Assembly: GCA_035626475.1 (NCBI GenBank)
Contig: DASPNP010000063.1
Coordinates: 1 to 64,000 of the forward strand
From: DASPKT01 sp035626475
GTDB taxonomy: Bacteria > Pseudomonadota > Alphaproteobacteria > Azospirillales > Azospirillaceae
Direction: 5' to 3'
DNA: 64,000 nucleotides
The first letter of the stretch is position 1, and each line of letters begins with the position of its first letter. This document shows, one piece after another, positions 7,760 to 16,357 of this stretch. The notes under the pieces were generated by a model. It ran no database searches, was not told the DNA's origin, and saw only the letters and a program-made list of their open reading frames with translations. A program made the translations under genes and the position numbers.

Positions 7760-8599
7760 ATGCGGTTGGGACGCGCGTTCGCGCGGGCATTGGTGCTGGC
7801 CGCCGCCCTCGCCCTGCCCGCAGCCGCGAATTCCGCCGAACCGCCGCCGGCCGAACCGCTGTTGCCCGAACCGCTGTTGATCGTCGGCGACAGCGCCTAT
7901 CCGCCCTATGCCTATCTGGACCGCAACGGCGAGCCCGCCGGCGTCTATGTCGAGATCCTGCGCGAGGCGCTGGCCCGCCTGCCGGGCCACCCCGCCCGCA
8001 TCGAGCTGATCCCGTGGAAGCGGGCGCTGCGGGCGGTGGAGACCGGCACCGCCACCGCCGTCTTCCCGCCCTACCGCTGGACCGAGCAGCGCCCCTGGAT
8101 GGAGTATTCCGAGCCGATCCTGACGGAGACGCTGGTCGTCGTCTGCCGCCGCGAGGTGCCGGGCCTGGACGTGCGGGGCTATCCCGAGGGCTTCGCCGGG
8201 CTGCGCTTCGTCAACAATCTGGGCTTCCTCGGCGCCGGACCCGGGCTGCTGCGCATGGTGGCCGCCGGGACGGTGGGCATGGTGGAGGTCCCGGGCACGC
8301 CCGAGGCGGTGCAGCGCCTGCTGGACGGCCGCGCCGACTGCACGGTCAACGACCGGCTGGCGGTCGAGGCGGCGCTGGCGTCGCTGGAGGTGGGGGCGTC
8401 CGCCGCGGACAAGCTCGTCGTGGCCGGCGAGGTCAGCCGCGCCGACGGCCATCTCGGCTACCGGAAGGGCGACGCGTCCCCGGCCGTGGCGGCCTTCCGC
8501 ACGGCGCTCGACCAGGTGCTGCGCGACATGAAGCGCGAGGGGCGCATCGACGCGCTGCTGCACCGGCGCCGCCCCGGCGTCGCCCTGCAGGGGCGGTGA
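7760..8599 (+). CDS. Orphan amino-acid-type ABC substrate-binding protein (SBP_bac_3)
   Basis: A 279-residue exported protein. A signal peptide ([20 protein letters not shown], cleavage after NSA near residue 26) precedes a type II binding-protein fold: [20 protein letters not shown] near residue 43, [14 protein letters not shown] and [17 protein letters not shown]. Such stand-alone proteins in proteobacteria often serve as solute receptors or as sensors rather than transporter subunits. No permease or ATPase lies next to it. I chose the ATG at 7760, 10 nt after GGGTCGGGGG, over the GTG nine bases upstream, which would sit on the SD. A perfect inverted repeat lies just upstream. Confidence 0.82.
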   Translation: MRLGRAFARALVLAAALALPAAANSAEPPPAEPLLPEPLLIVGDSAYPPYAYLDRNGEPAGVYVEILREALARLPGHPARIELIPWKRALRAVETGTATAVFPPYRWTEQRPWMEYSEPILTETLVVVCRREVPGLDVRGYPEGFAGLRFVNNLGFLGAGPGLLRMVAAGTVGMVEVPGTPEAVQRLLDGRADCTVNDRLAVEAALASLEVGASAADKLVVAGEVSRADGHLGYRKGDASPAVAAFRTALDQVLRDMKREGRIDALLHRRRPGVALQGR

Positions 8600-8634
8600 C
8601 CCCGCCGCAATGACCCCACACGCGGCGGGTGGAT

Positions 8635-8649
8635 TGAGAACGACTCTCA
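8635..8649. promoter_or_regulatory. Fur-like box 1
   Basis: TGAGAACGACTCTCA is a 7-1-7 imperfect palindrome with 5 of 7 pairs, close to the classical Fur pattern TGAGAATNATTCTCA. It is 94 bp upstream of an FbpA-like iron-binding gene, and a second, better copy follows 62 bp downstream. Recognition by Fur is inferred. Confidence 0.6.
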
Positions 8650-8696
8650 AAGTGCCTTGACTTCCGACGGTGCGGGCCGCAGGGTGCCGCCACCTG

Positions 8697-8711
8697 TGAG
8701 AACGGTTCTCA
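8697..8711. promoter_or_regulatory. Fur-like box 2
   Basis: TGAGAACGGTTCTCA is a perfect 7-1-7 palindrome matching the Fur consensus at all but the central A/T positions. It ends 31 bp before the start codon of the iron-binding protein, so a bound repressor would cover the promoter or early transcript region. Confidence 0.7.
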
Positions 8712-8742
8712 AAGAACCGGAGCCACCCCTAGGGAGTGTCCC

Positions 8743-9783
8743 ATGCGTCTCTTCCCGCGCCGTACCCTGCTCGCCGCCGCCGTCGCCCTGGGCGCGGCCC
8801 CGTTCCTGGCCGTGGGCGCCGCCCACGCCGCCGGCGAGGTCAACGTCTACTCCTCGCGCCACTACGACACCGACCAGCAGCTCTACAAGGCCTTCACGGC
8901 CAAGACCGGCATCAAGGTCAATTTGATCGAGGGCAAGGACGACGAGTTGATCGAGCGCATCAAGGCCGAGGGGCGCAACAGCCCGGCCGACGTGCTGGTG
9001 GCGGTCGATGCCGGCCGCCTGTGGCGCGCCCAGGAGGCGGGCGTGCTGCAGCCGGTGAAGAGCGAGACGCTGGAGAAGCTGATCCCCGCCCAGTTCCGCG
9101 AGCCGCAGGGCCACTGGTTCGGCCTGTCCAGCCGCGCCCGCGTCATCGTCTACAACAAGGACAAGGTGAAGCCGGCCGAGCTGTCCAGCTACGAGGATTT
9201 GGCCGACCCGAAGTGGAAGGGCCGGCTGCTGGTGCGCTCCTCCACCAACATCTACAACCAGTCGCTGACCGGTTCGATCCTGGCCGCCGCCGGCCCTGAG
9301 AAGACCGAGGCCTGGGCCAAGGGCATCGCCGCCAACCTCGCCCGCCCGCCGCAGGGCGGCGACACCGACCAGCTGAAGGCGGTCGCGGCCGGCGAGGGCG
9401 ACCTCGCCATCTCCAACACCTACTACCTGGCCCGGCTGGTGGCCTCGCAGAAGCCCGAGGACAAGGCCGTGGCCGACAAGCTGGCCGTGTTCTTCCCCAA
9501 CCAGAAGGACCGCGGCACCCATGTGAACATCAGCGGCGCCGCCGTCGCCGCGAACGCGCCGAACAAGGCCGACGCGGTGAAGTTCATCGAATTCCTGGCC
9601 GGCCCCGAGGCGCAGAAGATCTTCGCCGACGGCAACTACGAGTTCCCGGTCGTGGCCGGCACGCCGCCGCACGCGGTCGTGGCCGCCTGGGGCACCTTCA
9701 AGGCCGACCCGCTGAACGCGGCGATCTACGGCAAGAACAACGCCGAGGCGCTGAAGATCATGGACCGCGCCGGCTGGAAGTGA
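8743..9783 (+). CDS. Iron(III) ABC transporter periplasmic binding protein, FbpA/FutA-like
   Basis: A 346-residue exported ferric-ion-binding protein. The signal peptide MRLFPRRTLLAAAVALGAAP ends near AHA-A at residue 30 and has a twin Arg that could suit Tat export. The mature protein starts GEVNVYSSRHYDTDQQLYKA, a hallmark of this family. The paired tyrosines of ISNTYYLARL near residue 227 match the Fe-ligand Tyr pair. An SD AGGGAG lies 8 nt upstream. Two Fur-like boxes precede it. The cognate permease and ATPase are not in this window, so the transporter is encoded elsewhere or the protein is shared. Confidence 0.92.
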   Translation: MRLFPRRTLLAAAVALGAAPFLAVGAAHAAGEVNVYSSRHYDTDQQLYKAFTAKTGIKVNLIEGKDDELIERIKAEGRNSPADVLVAVDAGRLWRAQEAGVLQPVKSETLEKLIPAQFREPQGHWFGLSSRARVIVYNKDKVKPAELSSYEDLADPKWKGRLLVRSSTNIYNQSLTGSILAAAGPEKTEAWAKGIAANLARPPQGGDTDQLKAVAAGEGDLAISNTYYLARLVASQKPEDKAVADKLAVFFPNQKDRGTHVNISGAAVAANAPNKADAVKFIEFLAGPEAQKIFADGNYEFPVVAGTPPHAVVAAWGTFKADPLNAAIYGKNNAEALKIMDRAGWK

Positions 9784-9808
9784 GCCGGAGCGCATAGGCC
9801 GAGGTGAC

Positions 9809-9846
9809 GGGGCGCGTCCGGGAGACCGGGCGCGCCCCTCGTCTTT
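9809..9846. terminator. Intrinsic terminator between convergent genes
   Basis: GGGGCGCG at 9809-9816 pairs with CGCGCCCC at 9831-9838, with further pairing inside (CCGG/CCGG), followed by TCGTCTTTT. It sits in the 63-bp gap between the FbpA-like gene and the convergent CylR2-like gene and would end transcription of the former. Confidence 0.75.
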
Positions 9847-10047
9847 TCAGGCCTCGGCGTCCAGCAGGAAGATCGCCTCCACCGGCTGGCCGAACAGCCG
9901 CCCGATCTTCAGCGCCAGCGGCAAGGACGGGTCGTACTTGCCGGTTTCGATGGAGTTGACGGTCTGCCGCGACACGCCCAGCCGCTCGGCGAGGTCGGCC
10001 TGCGACCAGCGCCGCTCCGCCCGCAGCACATGCAGCCGGTTCTCCAT
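9847..10047 (-). CDS. CylR2/YozG-like HTH (Xre family) regulator, 66 aa
   Basis: A 66-residue DNA-binding protein almost entirely made of an HTH_3 domain: SQADLAERLGVSRQTVNSIE at about residues 15-34, then GKYDPSLPLALKIGRLF and a short C-terminal strand (VEAIFLL). Length, the NSIE-x-GKYDPSL motif and the tail match the CylR2 type of dimeric repressor. In that system CylR2 works with a small membrane protein, CylR1; here too a membrane protein gene lies immediately upstream, overlapping as TGATG. Probable autorepressor acting at the palindrome cluster upstream of the operon. Confidence 0.88.
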   Translation of the reverse strand: MENRLHVLRAERRWSQADLAERLGVSRQTVNSIETGKYDPSLPLALKIGRLFGQPVEAIFLLDAEA

Positions 10048-10484
10048 CACACATACCTCCGGGCCGCCACCATCCAGCCGACGCCGCCGGCGAGTAGCAT
10101 GACCGGGATGATCCAGACGATCCCCACGAGGTCCGTCCGCAGCTGATGCTCCAGCAGGCCCACGATGGCGGCGACCAGCATGGCGACGTTGACCGCGTAC
10201 CGGCAGGCCAGCGACTCCATGCGGCGGTACAGCTCGTCCTGTCGCGCCGAGAAGCGGAACAGGAAATAGGCCGCCAGGAAGACGGGCAGCAGCGGCGACA
10301 GGATGAACAGGATGTTGGCGGCCGTCAGCGGCACCTGGTCCATGCGCTGGAAATAGGCGTTGCCGAACCCGGCCAGGAAGCCGGCGAGGCCGAAGCCGGC
10401 CATCGACCAGGCGAGGTCGCGGCGCTCCTCCCTGCCCAGGCTGGACCAGCGGAAGTTCATGCCGTTGGGCGTCAGTTCGGCCAT
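10047..10484 (-). CDS. Small integral membrane protein, partner of the CylR2-like regulator
   Basis: A 145-residue protein with four hydrophobic segments: residues about 27-45 (GFGLAGFLAGFGNAYF), 53-77 (ANILFILSPLLPVFLAAYFL), 94-112 and 119-140. A basic, Arg-rich loop lies between segments two and three. No catalytic motif is visible. Its stop overlaps the start of the CylR2-like gene by one base, so the two are translationally coupled. By analogy with membrane/HTH pairs it may sense an envelope signal and modulate the repressor. That role is inference. Confidence 0.78.
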   Translation of the reverse strand: MAELTPNGMNFRWSSLGREERRDLAWSMAGFGLAGFLAGFGNAYFQRMDQVPLTAANILFILSPLLPVFLAAYFLFRFSARQDELYRRMESLACRYAVNVAMLVAAIVGLLEHQLRTDLVGIVWIIPVMLLAGGVGWMVAARRYV

Positions 10485-10496
10485 GGCCGTTTTCCT

Positions 10497-10721
10497 TCAG
10501 GGATTGAGGCAGATGGAATGGGCGGCGATGGTGCCGACCAGGGACAGGCTGCGCTGCGCCAGCGACAGGACGCCCTCGATCCGGGCCTCCTCCCGCGCCA
10601 GCCGGTCGTCGTTGGCGTCGGCGCCGGTGGCGTAGCCCAGCCCGAAGAAGCCCAGGCAGACGGCCAGCGCCGCCAGCCTCGTGTTTCCGCCCTGTCGTGT
10701 CGGGTGCGATCCGGGTCTCAT
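10497..10721 (-). CDS. Small single-pass membrane protein (74 aa)
   Basis: First gene of the three-gene operon. Residues about 14-33 (TRLAALAVCLGFFGLGYATG) form a signal anchor or signal peptide. The remainder is a charged, helical segment (DANDDRLAREEARIEG) followed by a moderately hydrophobic C-terminal helix (VLSLAQRSLSLVGTIAAHSI). I do not recognise the family. The start codon abuts the first of four operator-like palindromes (2 bp), which is unusually close; a downstream start or leaderless translation cannot be excluded. It ends 12 bp before the next gene. Confidence 0.6.
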   Translation of the reverse strand: MRPGSHPTRQGGNTRLAALAVCLGFFGLGYATGADANDDRLAREEARIEGVLSLAQRSLSLVGTIAAHSICLNP

Positions 10722-10722
10722 G

Positions 10723-10801
10723 TGACAAGCACTTTCGTCTGAATGACAAGCACGCTTGTCACACTGACAAGGGTGCACGTCTATGTCAAGGATACTTGTC
10801 A
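10723..10801. promoter_or_regulatory. Cluster of four 18-bp operator-like palindromes, consensus TGACAAG-N4-CTTGTCA
   Basis: Units start at 10723, 10744, 10765 and 10784 (steps 21, 21, 19 bp, about two helical turns). Unit 2 is a perfect inverted repeat (TGACAAGC-AC-GCTTGTCA). Unit 4 differs at one position in the arms. Units 1 and 3 have a full left arm and a degenerate right arm (GTC kept). On the minus strand the unit 4 arm contains TTGACA, a likely -35 box. The cluster lies between the CylR2-like operon and the thiamine riboswitch. Confidence 0.8.
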
Positions 10802-10894
10802 CCCTGAAGCGCGAAGCCGGGTGCGGCCATGCGCCCGCACCTGGAAAGGCGCTGCCCCTTGCATTCGCCCCGTCGCTCATCCATGAGTCCTGGT

Positions 10895-10971
10895 GATCCG
10901 GGGTGCCGGCCTCCGCCGGCTGAGATCACACCCGTGGAACCTGATCCGGGTCATTCCGGCGAAGGGAGGTC
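10895..10971 (+). promoter_or_regulatory. TPP riboswitch (thi box)
   Basis: All conserved THI-element blocks are present in order: GGGGTGCC at 10900-10907, GGCTGAGA at 10918-10925, ACCCGTGGAACCTGATC near 10930-10946, and CCGGCGAAGGGAGG ending at 10969. P1 can pair GATC (10895-10898) with GGTC (10968-10971), directly beside the SD GGGAGG of thiO. Thiamine pyrophosphate binding would stabilise P1 and hide the SD, implying translational control of the thiOSGE operon. Confidence 0.95.
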
Positions 10972-10974
10972 GTC

Positions 10975-12129
10975 ATTCCCATCGAAATTCCCTCCGGGGC
11001 CAAACCGAAGATCACCGTCGTCGGGGCCGGCATCGTCGGCCTGTCCATCGCCTGGCGCCTGGCCTCGGCCGGCTGCCGGGTCGACGTCTTCGACAAGGGC
11101 GAGGCCGGGCACGGTGCCACCCACGCCGCCGCCGGCATGCTGGCCGCCGCCATCGAGACCGAACCGGGCGAGCAGCCGCTGCTGGACCTCACGCTGGAGA
11201 GCCAGCGCCGCTGGCCGGGCTTCGCGGCCGAGCTGGAGGCGGCGTCCGGCCTGTCGGTCGGCCTGCGCACCGACGGCACGCTGCAGGTGGCGCTGACCCG
11301 CGACGATCTGGAGCTGCTGCGCTCCAGCTACGAGTTCCAGAAGGGCCTGGGCCTGAACATCGCCTGGCTGACCGGGACCCAGGCGCGGGAGATGGAGCCC
11401 TACCTGAACCCGCGGGCCGCCGCCGGCGTCCACAGCCCGGGCGACGGGCAGGTCGACAACCGCGCCGCCGCCGCGGCATTGCGGCTGGCGCTGCTGAAGG
11501 CGGGCGGCGAGCTGCACGAATATACCGAGGTCGAGGCGATCGAGGTCGAGGGCGGCCGGGTACGGGGCGTTCAGGTGGCGGAGCGGCTGCACCCGGCCGA
11601 TGTGGTGGTGCTGGCCGCCGGCGCCTGGTCGCGCGGCATCCCCGGCCTGCCCATCGCCGCCCAGCCGCCGGTGCGGCCGGTGAAGGGGCAGATGCTCAGC
11701 GTCGCCATGGACCCGGGCGACCCGCTGCTGCGCCACGTCGTCTGGGCGCCGAAATGCTATCTGGTGCCGCGCCGCGACGGCACGCTGATCGTCGGCGCCA
11801 CGACCGAGGAAAAGGGCTGGGACGACCGGCTGACCGCCGGCGGCGTGCTGGCGCTGCTGGAGGCCGCCTGGCGCGCCCTGCCCGGCATCGAGGAGCGGCC
11901 GATCCAGGAGATGTGGACCGGCTTCCGCCCGGGCTCGCGCGACGACGCGCCGATCCTGGGCTTGGCACCCGAGGCCGACGGGCTGGTGCTGGCGACCGGC
12001 CACCACCGCAACGGCATCCTGCTGGCGCCGGTCACCGCCGACCTGATCGCCGAGCTGGTGCTGACCGGCCGCGCCGACCCGCTGGTGGAGCGCTTCGGCA
12101 TCGGCCGCTTCGCCCGGGCGGGCGCATGA
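10975..12129 (+). CDS. thiO: Glycine oxidase ThiO, apparently with ATT start codon
   Basis: ThiO is a FAD enzyme that oxidises glycine to iminoglycine for the thiazole of thiamine. The FAD-binding motif ITVVGAGIVGLSIAWRL lies at residues 13-29, which forces a start upstream of the first in-frame ATG (11137). Between the in-frame stop at 10942 and 11137 there is no ATG, GTG, TTG or CTG. ATT at 10975 lies 5 nt after GGGAGG, the SD inside the riboswitch, so it is the likely start, giving 384 aa. The C-terminal DAO signature WTGFRPGSRDDAPILG and ATGHHRNGILLAP are present. The stop is followed closely by thiS. Confidence 0.9.
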   Translation: MPIEIPSGAKPKITVVGAGIVGLSIAWRLASAGCRVDVFDKGEAGHGATHAAAGMLAAAIETEPGEQPLLDLTLESQRRWPGFAAELEAASGLSVGLRTDGTLQVALTRDDLELLRSSYEFQKGLGLNIAWLTGTQAREMEPYLNPRAAAGVHSPGDGQVDNRAAAAALRLALLKAGGELHEYTEVEAIEVEGGRVRGVQVAERLHPADVVVLAAGAWSRGIPGLPIAAQPPVRPVKGQMLSVAMDPGDPLLRHVVWAPKCYLVPRRDGTLIVGATTEEKGWDDRLTAGGVLALLEAAWRALPGIEERPIQEMWTGFRPGSRDDAPILGLAPEADGLVLATGHHRNGILLAPVTADLIAELVLTGRADPLVERFGIGRFARAGA

Positions 12130-12143
12130 CGGGGGACGCGCGC

Positions 12144-13757
<1,614 letters not shown>

Positions 13758-13810
13758 GCCCGGCTAGGATCGCCGCCCGACCCGATCCCGAGCGCCGCCC
13801 TTTGGACCTC

Positions 13811-14599
13811 ATGACCGCAGACCCGCAGACGGGATTCCAGGAGGCCGACGGCCGCCGCTGGTTCATCGACAACATCACCGGCAAGCTGGACCAGTGCGCC
13901 GCCGACCGGATCGGCCGCGAGGAGACGGTCGGACGCGAGAGCCGCACCAACATGCGCACCCGCGCCCTGGTCTATGCGCTGCTGAAGGCGCTGGGCCTCA
14001 ACACGGTGCTGCCGGCCAACCCGGTGCGGCGCGACATCCGGGGCATCGGCCTGTCGGACCTGGAGATCTACGCCAAGCCCCTGTCCGACCTGTTCGGCTA
14101 CCGCAATACCTTCTACCACCGGCGCCCGCGCCTGGACGTATCGAACGCCGAGTCCTGCGCGCTCTGGGCCGGGCTGGACTTCATCACCTCCTCCGACGTG
14201 TTCGAGCATGTGCCGCCGCCGGTGCGCCGCACCTTCGCCAATTGCCGCCGCATGCTGAAGCCGGGCGGGGTCATGGTCTTCACCGTCCCCTACACCTTCG
14301 GCCCGACGGTGGAGCATTATCCCGACCTGCACCGCTGGCGCGTGCGCAAGCGGCTGTTCGGCAAATGGGTGCTGGAGAACGTCACGGCGGACGGGCGCCG
14401 CTGGGTCCGCGACGACCTGGTCTTCCACGGCGGCCTCGGCAGCACCATCGAGATGCGCGTGTTCGGGCTGGAGGACCTCAAGGCCGACCTGCTGGCCGCC
14501 GGCTTCAAGTCGGTCGAGATCGTCGAGGAGGACGTCCCCCTCTACGGCATCTGGAACCGCCACGAACGCTGGAGCCTGCCCATCATCGCGCGGGCGTGA
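13811..14599 (+). CDS. Class I SAM-dependent methyltransferase-like protein without a recognisable glycine-rich motif I
   Basis: A 262-residue soluble protein. The C-terminal half is clearly methyltransferase-like: FITSSDVFEHVPPPVRR (residues about 131-147), then MLKPGGVMVFTVPYTFG and VFHGGLGSTIEMRVF. The expected nucleotide-binding GxGxG loop at the start of the fold is absent; instead residues 76-110 carry DIRGIGLSDLEIYAKPLSDL and RNTFYHRRPRLDVS, a pattern I associate with a distinct subfamily of methyltransferases often fused to sugar-modifying domains. The partner domain is missing here. It stands alone 53 bp after thiE. Substrate unknown. Confidence 0.75.
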   Translation: MTADPQTGFQEADGRRWFIDNITGKLDQCAADRIGREETVGRESRTNMRTRALVYALLKALGLNTVLPANPVRRDIRGIGLSDLEIYAKPLSDLFGYRNTFYHRRPRLDVSNAESCALWAGLDFITSSDVFEHVPPPVRRTFANCRRMLKPGGVMVFTVPYTFGPTVEHYPDLHRWRVRKRLFGKWVLENVTADGRRWVRDDLVFHGGLGSTIEMRVFGLEDLKADLLAAGFKSVEIVEEDVPLYGIWNRHERWSLPIIARA

Positions 14600-14603
14600 G
14601 GCG

Positions 14604-14806
14604 CCTTATCCTTCTCCCCTTGCGGGAGAAGGATGGGGCCCCAAGCCCAAGGCTTGGGGAGGATGAGGGGTGGACCAGCGAAGCTGGGCCTTCTCGACGG
14701 TTCAGCTTGGCACGGGTGGTGAGAACGTCGGGCTGCCGCCCGCCGACCCCTCACCCTCCCACGCCGTCGGCGCGGGGCCCATCCCTCTCCCGCAAGGGGA
14801 GAGTGA
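14604..14806. repeat. Intergenic palindromic repeat, family A, copy 1
   Basis: About 200 bp framed by CTTCTCCCCTTGCGGGAGAAG at one end and the related CTCTCCCGCAAGGGGAGAG at the other, with internal GATGAGGGGTGGAC, a short stem and CGACCCCTCACCCTCCCA. Further copies lie at 19521, 26117 and 38041. This copy fills the gap between the convergent methyltransferase and murI genes. The hairpin arms could serve as a bidirectional 3' end. Confidence 0.85.
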
Positions 14807-14841
14807 TGAAGGCGGCCTTTCCGGCGAATGGGAAACCGCGG

Positions 14842-15693
14842 TCAGACCGTCGCCGCCTCCAGGTGCCGGAACTTCGCCTCGCGGCCGAAGAAGCGGGTGG
14901 CGAGGCGGGTGATGGGCTCGGGGTTGCCGGTGGTGTGGAAGGTGACCGGCCCCTGCCCCGTGCTGTCGAACTCCGGATGGCGGTCGAGATAGGCGCGCAG
15001 GCTCTTGGCGGTCAGCGAGGGCTGGCACAGCACCTCGACCCCCGCCGGCAGCGCCTCGACGAAGGCGTCGGACACCAGCGGGTAGTGCGTGCAGCCCAGC
15101 ATGACCGCGTCGGGCGGCACCCCGTCCAGCTTGCGCATCAGCCCCTGGGCGTAGCGGCGCACCGTGGCGCGGATCTCGGCCTCCGGCGCGTCGCCCTCGA
15201 TGAGGCGCACCAGCTCGGGGCAGGCCTGCTGCACGACCCGCACCTCCGGCGCGCGCTTGCCGATCTCCACCGGATAGGCCCGGCTCAGCACCGTGCGGCG
15301 GGTGGCGAAGATGCCGACCGTGCGCGGCTCGCCGGCATGGGCGCTCGCGGGCACGTCGGCCATCCAGGGCACGCCGGTGATCGCCTCGACCATCGGCACC
15401 AGCACGCCCAGCACGCGCTTCTTGGGGTGGGCGTGGGGCAGCCAGGTCTGCTGCAGCCGGCGCAGCGCCTGGGCCGAGGCCGTGTTGCAGGCCAGCACGA
15501 CCAGGTCGCAGCCCAGCCCGAACAGGCTCTCCACGCTCTGCACCGTGAAGCGGTAGATCTCCTCCGGCGTGCGGTTGCCGTAGGGCGCGTTGGCGTGGTC
15601 GCCCAGATAGGTGAAGCCCTGCTCCGGCAGCCGCTCCGCCAGGGCCCGCAACACCGTCAGCCCGCCATGTCCCGAATCGAAGACGCCGATCAT
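14842..15693 (-). CDS. murI: Glutamate racemase
   Basis: Converts L- to D-glutamate for peptidoglycan in the cytoplasm. The 283-residue protein has both catalytic cysteines in context, LACNTASAQALRRLQ near residue 70 and VMLGCTHYPLV near 200, and the N-terminal IGVFDSGHGGLTVL with the first catalytic Asp. GDHANAPYGNRTPEEI matches the family. The start at MIGVFD was chosen because it has AAGGA about 9 nt upstream; an in-frame ATG three codons earlier would sit on that SD. It is alone between a family A repeat and an oppositely oriented secreted protein. Confidence 0.94.
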   Translation of the reverse strand: MIGVFDSGHGGLTVLRALAERLPEQGFTYLGDHANAPYGNRTPEEIYRFTVQSVESLFGLGCDLVVLACNTASAQALRRLQQTWLPHAHPKKRVLGVLVPMVEAITGVPWMADVPASAHAGEPRTVGIFATRRTVLSRAYPVEIGKRAPEVRVVQQACPELVRLIEGDAPEAEIRATVRRYAQGLMRKLDGVPPDAVMLGCTHYPLVSDAFVEALPAGVEVLCQPSLTAKSLRAYLDRHPEFDSTGQGPVTFHTTGNPEPITRLATRFFGREAKFRHLEAATV

Positions 15694-15901
15694 GCCCGCC
15701 ATCCTTGCCGTGAGGCACGGTTTACCACGCCGCCGGGGCAAGGGAAGGGCATTCGCCGTGACAGCTTGGGATGAAGCGCGGGATGGGTACCCCCAGCATC
15801 TTGCACGCCGCGCGGCCTTGTGCCTAAGTGCCGCCCCGACGCCGTCCCACGATCCACCTGGGACATCCATTGGGGACGGCCGGACAGGGAAGAGTCGATC
15901 C

Positions 15902-16339
15902 GTGAAGCGTGTCTCCGCCGTCCTCGCCGCCGCCCTCCTCCTGACCGCCGGCGCCGCCACCGCCCAGCAGCCGCAGCAGCCCGCAGCACCGAAGCCTGCC
16001 GCGCCCGCCGCCGCACCGGCGACGCCGCAGTCCGCGCCTCAGGCCGCCCCGCAGAAGATCAGCTGCGTGCCGCCGAAGGACCTGCCGGTGCCGCCGGACG
16101 GGCGCAAGGCGACCGAGGCCGAGATGCAGAGCGCCCGCGTGGCCTTCCAGGCCTATGTCGACCAGGGCCAGAACTTCGTCGACTGCATCGAGACGGTGCA
16201 GCAGAGCAACGGCGGCACCCTCAGCGTCGCCGACTATCTGCGGCTGGTGAAGATCCAGGACGACATGATCGGCAACATGCAGCTGCTGGCCGCCCGCTTC
16301 AACGAGCAGCTCCGCCTGTTCCGCACCAAGGGTCAGTAA
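15902..16339 (+). CDS. Small exported protein, Ala/Pro/Gln-rich linker
   Basis: A 145-residue protein with a GTG start and GGAAGAG 9 nt upstream. Residues 1-21 are a classical signal peptide (VKRVSAVLAAALLLTAGAAT-A). A low-complexity Gln/Pro/Ala linker follows to about residue 50. The C-terminal part has two Cys (SCVPPKDLPVPPDGRKA and FVDCIETV) spaced about 43 residues apart that could form a disulfide, and a helical end. I do not recognise the family. It may be a periplasmic or peptidoglycan-spanning protein. Convergent with the zinc-type operon across a family E repeat. Confidence 0.75.
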   Translation: MKRVSAVLAAALLLTAGAATAQQPQQPAAPKPAAPAAAPATPQSAPQAAPQKISCVPPKDLPVPPDGRKATEAEMQSARVAFQAYVDQGQNFVDCIETVQQSNGGTLSVADYLRLVKIQDDMIGNMQLLAARFNEQLRLFRTKGQ

Positions 16340-16357
16340 GGGCCGGCGCCGGTCCAC

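Noticed and set aside
5674..7761. A 695-codon minus-strand frame containing the HisP-like ATPase
   Set aside because: The upstream part is antisense to the helical protein at 6706. The ATPase begins at [10 protein letters not shown].
10723..10801. The TGACAAG cluster as a tandem-repeat satellite or plasmid iteron set
   Set aside because: The units are palindromic with degenerate right arms, adjoin an HTH gene and are not associated with any replication gene.
11137..12129. ThiO starting at ATG 11137
   Set aside because: This would remove the FAD-binding GxGxxG motif and leave the SD inside the riboswitch unused; the ATT at 10975 fits better.
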